From Myrica gale (Eukaryota; Streptophyta; Magnoliopsida; Fagales; Myricaceae), in the NCBI GenBank assembly GCA_963930655.1, contig OZ005611.1, positions 6,703,501-6,767,500 of the forward strand: a stretch of 64,000 nt of DNA, in the 5' to 3' direction. This document shows positions 58,123 through 64,000 of this stretch, piece after piece; positions within the stretch are counted from its first letter, which is position 1, and each line of letters starts with the position of its first letter. Under the pieces are notes generated by a model. It was given only the letters and a program-made list of their open reading frames with translations, had not been told where the DNA came from and made no database searches. A program made the position numbers and the translations under genes.

Positions 58123-61100
58123 TTATTGACCAGGATTCCCCAAAAGTCGCTCCACTGCAGCATGGACATTCCCAGACGTAGCGCCCAGCGCCCTGATATT
58201 TTCCTGAGTATCAAAGAAACCCATTTCTTGGAGCTGTGAAAGTTGAGTTGCATAGAGTTCTTCCGGGGGTACTACAGAAATAAAAGATAAGTATCAGTGG
58301 CAAACTAAGAGTTAGATCTAATAAAACTGTGATCAATGAAAGAATTTAACCATTAGTGTTATTTGGAACACTCAAGCTGCCAGCTCCCAGACCACCGAAC
58401 ATGTTCATCATCAACTCCAGAGCAGCAGTATTGGGTGTTCCTGTTAAAGGGAAGAATATCAAATCAATGGAAGCTTAGCTGGGAAGGGAATACAGAATAA
58501 AAGAATAAAAAATACTATAACAACAGCAACTTCTAAACCCTTGTATTCTGAAGTACCTGTAGCCCCACCAGTCTGACCTTGATCCCTGCGAGAGAGCAGA
58601 AAATGATATGTGAGGGGAAGCAATACATATTAACAAATACTATTCAACCTAATTCAAAGAAACCCCCATAGAGAACACAGGCTAAAAGCCATGATGGGGG
58701 ATACATTGGCGGATGGTATATTTGTCAAGACACGAGAATTGAATCAGTCCAAGTGGATGTGGGTTTGAAGCAGTGGCACGACCATATAAAATATATTCAG
58801 AGTCGAAGGTCGTATGTTTCATGCAGAAATGACAGAGAAACTGAAATCAGTCGAGGGAATGTGAATAGAGTAGTGTCACAACCGGCAATATAATTGAGAT
58901 AAAGACATGGCCAACAAGTACTAAGGAGTTAATCCCTAGATAAGTATCAAAAAAGTAAAACTCATTAAATGCATATAATATTCAGAACCGACAGGAACTA
59001 ATCCCTACATGAAGAAATTCACAAAATTCATAGTAGTAAAGCCTGATGTCTAACTAATCATCAGGAAAATAACTATGATAAATTCACCGCATAACTGATG
59101 TCTAACTAATCACTTACTGGGTTGACTGCCGTTGATTGAGCCGAGACAGAAGTGACTGCTGTAAAGCTAGCATTTGCTGCAAGAGAAGCGCAGAAAGGAT
59201 CAAAAGAAAGGTCAAATACGGGGTGATCACAACAAAACTTCAGGGTACAAATAATTGTGAGCAAGATTTCCGAATACAATCAATCTCAACCTTTTTACCG
59301 GCCAGAACATGTTATCAAAAATTGTTGTTGGCCACCAAGACGATGACTTAGAACTCGATCCCAACATTAAATGGAGTCAACAACTTCTTTTGAAGATATA
59401 ACATATAAACAATATGAATATATCTTGCAGAAAGTGAGATCGAGACCATAAGCGTAATAGTATACCTGCATTGTCTCTGGGTTAGTTAACTGACGTAGAA
59501 GATCTGGGTTTTGCATCATCTCTCTCAATTGAGGATTCATATCAAACATGCCACGAAGTTGCGGGTTGAGACTGAGAATCTAAAATTCAGAGAAAGTATT
59601 AAATACACGAAAGAGCCCAAGTCTAAAATATAATCTATTTCAGCTAAGATAATATTCCTAGTTGTAGTACCTGATTCATATATTGGGGATTAGAGAGCAA
59701 GCTCTGCATCATTTGGGGTACTGCCGGATTTTGCAAAAACTGATTCAGTCCAGCAGCATCTGGGACACCATTAACCATGTGTTCCATATCAGGAAGCCCA
59801 AGCCCTCCAAGACCACCGATACCAGGTGCCCTTGTATCCCCAGCAGGATTTGACCTTGTAGTTGCTGTCTGAGTACCTCCTGACATTTTGTGCATTTATA
59901 ATATGGGGTTTTTCATTAGTAACTTCAATTACAAGTCAAACATCTTCAAACTACACAAAAAAAAGATTGACATAAAAGCATTGACTTTATTCTCGGAAAG
60001 TAAGATATTCTTGTCTGCATAATTATCCAGCTTAACCAAGTACACGTTCAGGTAATTAAATCTTCTTGCAATACTTTAACTCAGTGCACAAATGACAGAG
60101 GATAGATCCAATAACATAGCATTTGAGATTGGTCAAAGAAGATACATGTACCACATAGATAACAGCAAAGGGATCCTCATACAACTACATTGCGTGGCAT
60201 TGGCAAGTAATGTATTAATATATGACATTCCAGTCATTAATTAAGTTTGCAGAACAAAACTTTTTGAGACATCAGAACTAAATTTTTTACTTCAAAGCAA
60301 CAGCCCCTTTTTTGATTATCAACGACAGGCCTCTCAGTTATTTGTTGATTTTCTTTTCTAGAACCTTAGCGAGTGCATAGGAATATCAAAGCTGGAACAT
60401 AGAAGCTTTGAAAGAGTCAGGACCGACAAAGCTTACCGATTGTATTGCTCCAGGGGTTTGGAAGTGGGTTCGTATTTGGAGAAGTAAGCCCTGAAGTTGT
60501 GTCAGAACCAGTAGTAGAGGGGGAATTAGCAGCATCTCCAACCTGTGCCCCACCTTGTGTTCCAACTTGGTTTCCCAGAAGTGCTGCAAACGGGTTTGAA
60601 CTCAAACCATTTCCCGTGTTTCCACCCATTGTTGTAGCATTCAAAAATGGTTCCTGGACATTTTCATACATTCGTCTGAGCATGTTAAAGCCCTCAGGGG
60701 AGGCTTCAATGTTGCTCATCGCCCTGTCAGTGTTTCGCATCATCTCACGCATGAGCTCAGGGTTCCTTGCAGCCTCTATCGTCTGTCGGAGAATCCCAGG
60801 GTCATTAAGTACGTGAGCAAGTTCTGGATTCCGGTCAATGATCTCACGCATCTGAGGATTGCTCATAATCAAGCTACGCATCAAGTCGGGGTTGTTCATC
60901 AGGCTCTGAATAGCAGGCATGTTCATTATTTCCCTCATCGTGTTTGGGTCCTGCGTCAGTTGTTGCTGAACTTGTTCAAACTCCGGAAGCCCAGCTCCAA
61001 ACAAACCAGATGCTTCTCCACTTCCGAGCGCATGAAAACCCAGTCCAGGAAATAAAGGCGAACCAAGACCAGCATTTCCCAAGCCCCCACCTTCATTCGA

Positions 61101-62289
61101 ACCAACACCCCGAGTAACACCTAGTGTATTGTTGGGACTTTCAGAATTACCAGTAGCAATGGCGTTTGCAGCAGCAGGTGTTGATGCAGCTGAAGCAAAC
61201 CCACGAACCATGTGAACAGTGTGTTCTGCCTGCAAACCTTCAACAAAAAACAAATTGCAAAAAGTAAGGGGGGGAAGAATTGAACTCGGGGGAACTTGTT
61301 TAATGATTTCCCTGTACAACCTACTGTAAATAACACTCAAATAAATTACTAAGAAAATCATGTAGTTTGGTTGTGTGAATCAAACACACACACGTGAGCG
61401 CACACAGGCAGAAAAGAATCAATCACAATAAATAAGTTTGAAGAAATATAAGACATTGGTGACTTCACCAACTGTTTCACCCTCATTCTCCCACCACAAG
61501 AAAATTGGTACATGAAATATCCGAATTATCATCAATGTCAAGAACTATGCTTCTATCATTCACCAGTCTAGTTGAAATATTCCAGACCACGCAATACATA
61601 TGGATTTCAAAAGCATCAGTATATGCAGGATAACCTGGTACCCTCTATGGTATACTACAATTGAATGCCTCTGAATATATCCATCTTTCAACAAACTTCA
61701 AAAACTCCAAGAGTTTCACAAAGCTCATTAACAAACCAAGACAGCCCAATGAAAACAAGCATTAGCGGCTCAACGAATCCACTTCCATTTTCCTACCACA
61801 GCCCGCATTCTCCAATCTCCAGAACCCAGTGACTAAAACTAAATGCTCGGCAATTTTCAGCGAACGAAAAAGTAATTGACAGGATCCAATACAAGAAAAA
61901 GTTGAAATCAAATTTCAAATTCAGATGATTATCGCAGGCTAAAGACACAAATTAAGCTCATCCATTCAGCCTAAATCTCACGAACAATTGCGACCCCTAA
62001 TAAAATTAAACTAAAATTTCATCGGCGTAGCGAAATGGAGGCACGTACCATAGCTCTCTAGGGTTTGGTCGTCCTTCATGATTCGACCTTTGTAAATCAA
62101 TCTCTGCTGATCAGGTGGGACATCGCAATTCTGAGCCAGAGCCGCTTTGAATGCGGTAACCGAGGACTCGAGGCTCGTCCTCACCGCAAACTTCGACCCG
62201 TTGGAACACCGGATATTGATCACCACCACTTGTTCTTCTTCACCACCGCCACTGACTTTTGGCTCGCTCGAATTACCGTCGGCCCCCAT
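58123..62289 (-). CDS. DSK2: Ubiquilin / DSK2 ubiquitin receptor
   Basis: Cytosolic and nuclear shuttle that binds ubiquitinated cargo through its UBA domain and the proteasome (or autophagy machinery in plants) through its UBL. Eight coding exons in reading order: 62289-62049, 61237-60437, 59879-59671, 59579-59466, 59176-59118, 58585-58557, 58440-58351, 58271-58123; all GT-AG, phases consistent, 563 residues against about 540-550 in Arabidopsis DSK2a/b. The UBL domain covers about 21-92 ([20 protein letters not shown]). A first STI1 region at about 150-260 holds [20 protein letters not shown] and NPELMREMM; a second at about 390-475 holds [10 protein letters not shown] and [17 protein letters not shown]. 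The UBA domain is at about 521-563 with MGFFD and [11 protein letters not shown]. The start ATG is followed by an acidic, Gly-rich leader as in relatives. No lesion is visible. In Arabidopsis the gene is a tandem pair; here only one copy is in the window. Confidence 0.97.
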
Positions 62290-62399
62290 AGTAATGGATC
62301 GTGCAAGAAAACAAAAGCGAAAACCCTAACCCTAAACCTAGAAAAACCAAAGTGAATCAAAAGCCTCCAAATCGATATGTTTGTGTCTGTGTTCGCAGA

Positions 62400-62436
62400 A
62401 GAAAACTGTAATATCGAATGAAAGTTCTTTTTATAG
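62400..62436 (-). promoter_or_regulatory. TATA box of the DSK2 gene
   Basis: The minus strand reads CCTATAAAAAGAAC at about 62423-62436, a good TATA box. It lies roughly 140 bp upstream of the ATG at 62289, which places the transcription start near 62400 and leaves a short 5' UTR. Inference from sequence only. Confidence 0.5.
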
Positions 62437-62449
62437 GTTAATGATTATA

Positions 62450-63300
62450 TGAAAACAAAATTGAAGGACAATAAAAAACAAAACGAATCAAAAAGGGAAA
62501 TTAAAAAAAAAAAGTGATTGGAGAAGATCTGAAGACTGGAAGAGAGAGATAGAGAGAGACCCTTCCTCTTTTTTCTTTTTGATAAGCGAAGGGAGAGACG
62601 ATTTGAGATGTAAATTTTGGAGAGTTAAAATTTTAGTGTATTGAATTTGGGGAAAAAGTAAGGATAGAGATAATTTTTTATATTTATTATAGTAAAAAAT
62701 AATTATTTAATGAGGGAGATATTATATTTAAATTTTTATTGTGTTAAAATTTTAAGAGGTAAAATTTTGTGTTGCAAACCCAACTATAGAAGTTTTACGT
62801 GGATTTGTGTGCCCAATGCGAGAGAGTTTTTTATATTTTATATTCTTTTTTCTGAAAAATAAAAAAATTTTAAGAATAATGTGAATATTTAAGCGTATAA
62901 ATATTTTAGTGATGTTTGAATTTTATTGACATGCATATAAAAGTTGTAAAAGTTGTATTGATATATATAAAAAGGTAATATTGAGTTATATTGGTATACA
63001 TGTAAGAGTATGTTATATTTGTATGTATTTAGAATTTTTAGCCAAATGAACATGCTCATTAACTTGAAAAGGTAATTCATATTGTAATTAACTAAAATAT
63101 TTTTTCTTTATTTAATCACTATTTCAAGAAGATTTCTAATTATTTTTTAATTCTTTGGATTTATTAAATCGAATATTTAATTATGTAACCAAAAAGTTAA
63201 AAAAAAAAAAAAGTTCAAGGTCAAATTAACCAGAAAATCTTACAAGATTCTGATCTAAGCCACATAAGCCTTCGATGTGCAAATTCACTGTTCATGGAAA

Positions 63301-63348
<48 letters not shown>

Positions 63349-64000
63349 TAAATTGGATGATGTGAGAGCCATTAAATTGTTTATTAAAAGGCTAATCGAA
63401 TTTTTAACAGCAAAAGAATTTTGTTCGACAATTTAAGGGGTTGTTCGCTTTGAAGAAATTTATAAGATTCTGATAAAATTGTGAATATTTAGGTGATGTT
63501 AAAGTTGTATTGACATACGTGCAGAAGTTGTTAAAATGGATTGATATTTGTATAAAAAAGTAATAAAATGTTGTATTGAAATATATGTGTTTTGTGATGT
63601 TTGGATTGTAAAAAAAAAAGTATGATGCAAACCTTAAAAAAAATGGTAAAAGAACATCACCTAAACAAAATGAACTTGATTGGATGTTAGAAACGACATG
63701 CGTTCGACCAAACGGCACGTGGGACCTCATCCCGATTAGATTTTTCTAGCCTCTAGTCTATAGATATGTATGAAAATATTTTTTTTTAATCTTTTATTTT
63801 TTCTACCAAATAAAAGAAAATTACCAATCAAGCAAAGCTCATAATCGTAAGCCTAAATCTCAAAACATGGAGAGATGCAAGTAATGTACAGAGAAAGGTC
63901 TCTACATTTCTTTGTATGTTTGAATCCCAAGTCATGATTATATAAAAGAAAGCGCACAGCTTGAAATTCATGTATGCTTCCGATAGCCATAACTTGGTGC
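62450..64000. other. AT-rich intergenic region with repeated MITE-like segments
   Basis: No gene. Segments near 62880-63010 and 63475-63610 share the order GTGAATATTTA, GTGATGTT, AAGTTGTATTGA, TATAAAAAGGTAAT-like words, so they are probably two copies of one AT-rich element. A (TA)n microsatellite lies at about 63303-63345. Confidence 0.45.
63303..63345. repeat. (TA)n microsatellite
   Basis: About 21 uninterrupted TA units in the AT-rich right flank of the window. Confidence 0.9.

Noticed and set aside
60445..61055. + strand frames of 123 and 80 codons
   Set aside because: Shadows of the largest DSK2 exon.
1..64000. CRISPR arrays, operons, rRNA or tRNA genes
   Set aside because: None seen by eye on either strand; regular short-spaced repeats here are microsatellites, minisatellites or transposon ends.

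Overview
The window is nuclear DNA of a flowering plant, almost certainly a eudicot. It shows AT-rich intergenic DNA, GT-AG introns, plant-specific gene families (a NIN-like RWP-RK factor, a C2H2 factor with EAR motifs, a PPR protein) and a dense load of plant-type LINE, hAT, Mutator-like and LTR sequences. The species cannot be fixed from the sequence alone. No operon, CRISPR array or other prokaryotic feature is present.

Layout. 1-4519: a decayed L1-type LINE followed directly by a second, 5'-truncated LINE 3' end; both lie in an intron of the next gene. 4719-15535 (+): the last 23 coding exons (about 698 residues) of a Niemann-Pick C1-like sterol transporter, with every splice phase consistent. 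15536-18517: 3' flank with two fold-back elements and a small minisatellite. 18518-20838 (+): a truncated, frameshifted PPR pseudogene. 21176-21777: a non-autonomous hAT element. 23047-27581 (-): a complete four-exon NIN-like (NLP) transcription factor with a 5' UTR intron. 29621-31995: a fold-back element interrupted by a transposase-bearing hAT element. About 32 to 47.6 kb: gene-poor DNA with fold-back elements, retroposon remains and a candidate long LTR. 47630-48565 (-): an intronless C2H2 zinc-finger repressor. 49747-54270 (-): a plant protein of unknown function with a 2.8 kb first intron that carries another hAT element. 56187-57504: a Mutator-like element with long terminal repeats and possible captured DNA. 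58123-62289 (-): a complete eight-exon ubiquilin/DSK2. The remainder is AT-rich.

The genes belong to different pathways: sterol transport, nitrate-responsive transcription, transcriptional repression and proteasome shuttling. What links four of them is position. The PPR, NLP, C2H2 and DSK2 genes appear to match neighbouring Arabidopsis chromosome 2 loci (recalled as At2g17140, At2g17150, At2g17180, At2g17190/17200), so this looks like a conserved syntenic block expanded by transposons. I found no convincing undescribed system. The most informative signals are exact target-site duplications that date and nest the mobile elements, a 15-bp LINE insertion, a PPR pseudogene in a conserved position, and a splice donor that appears to lack one base.
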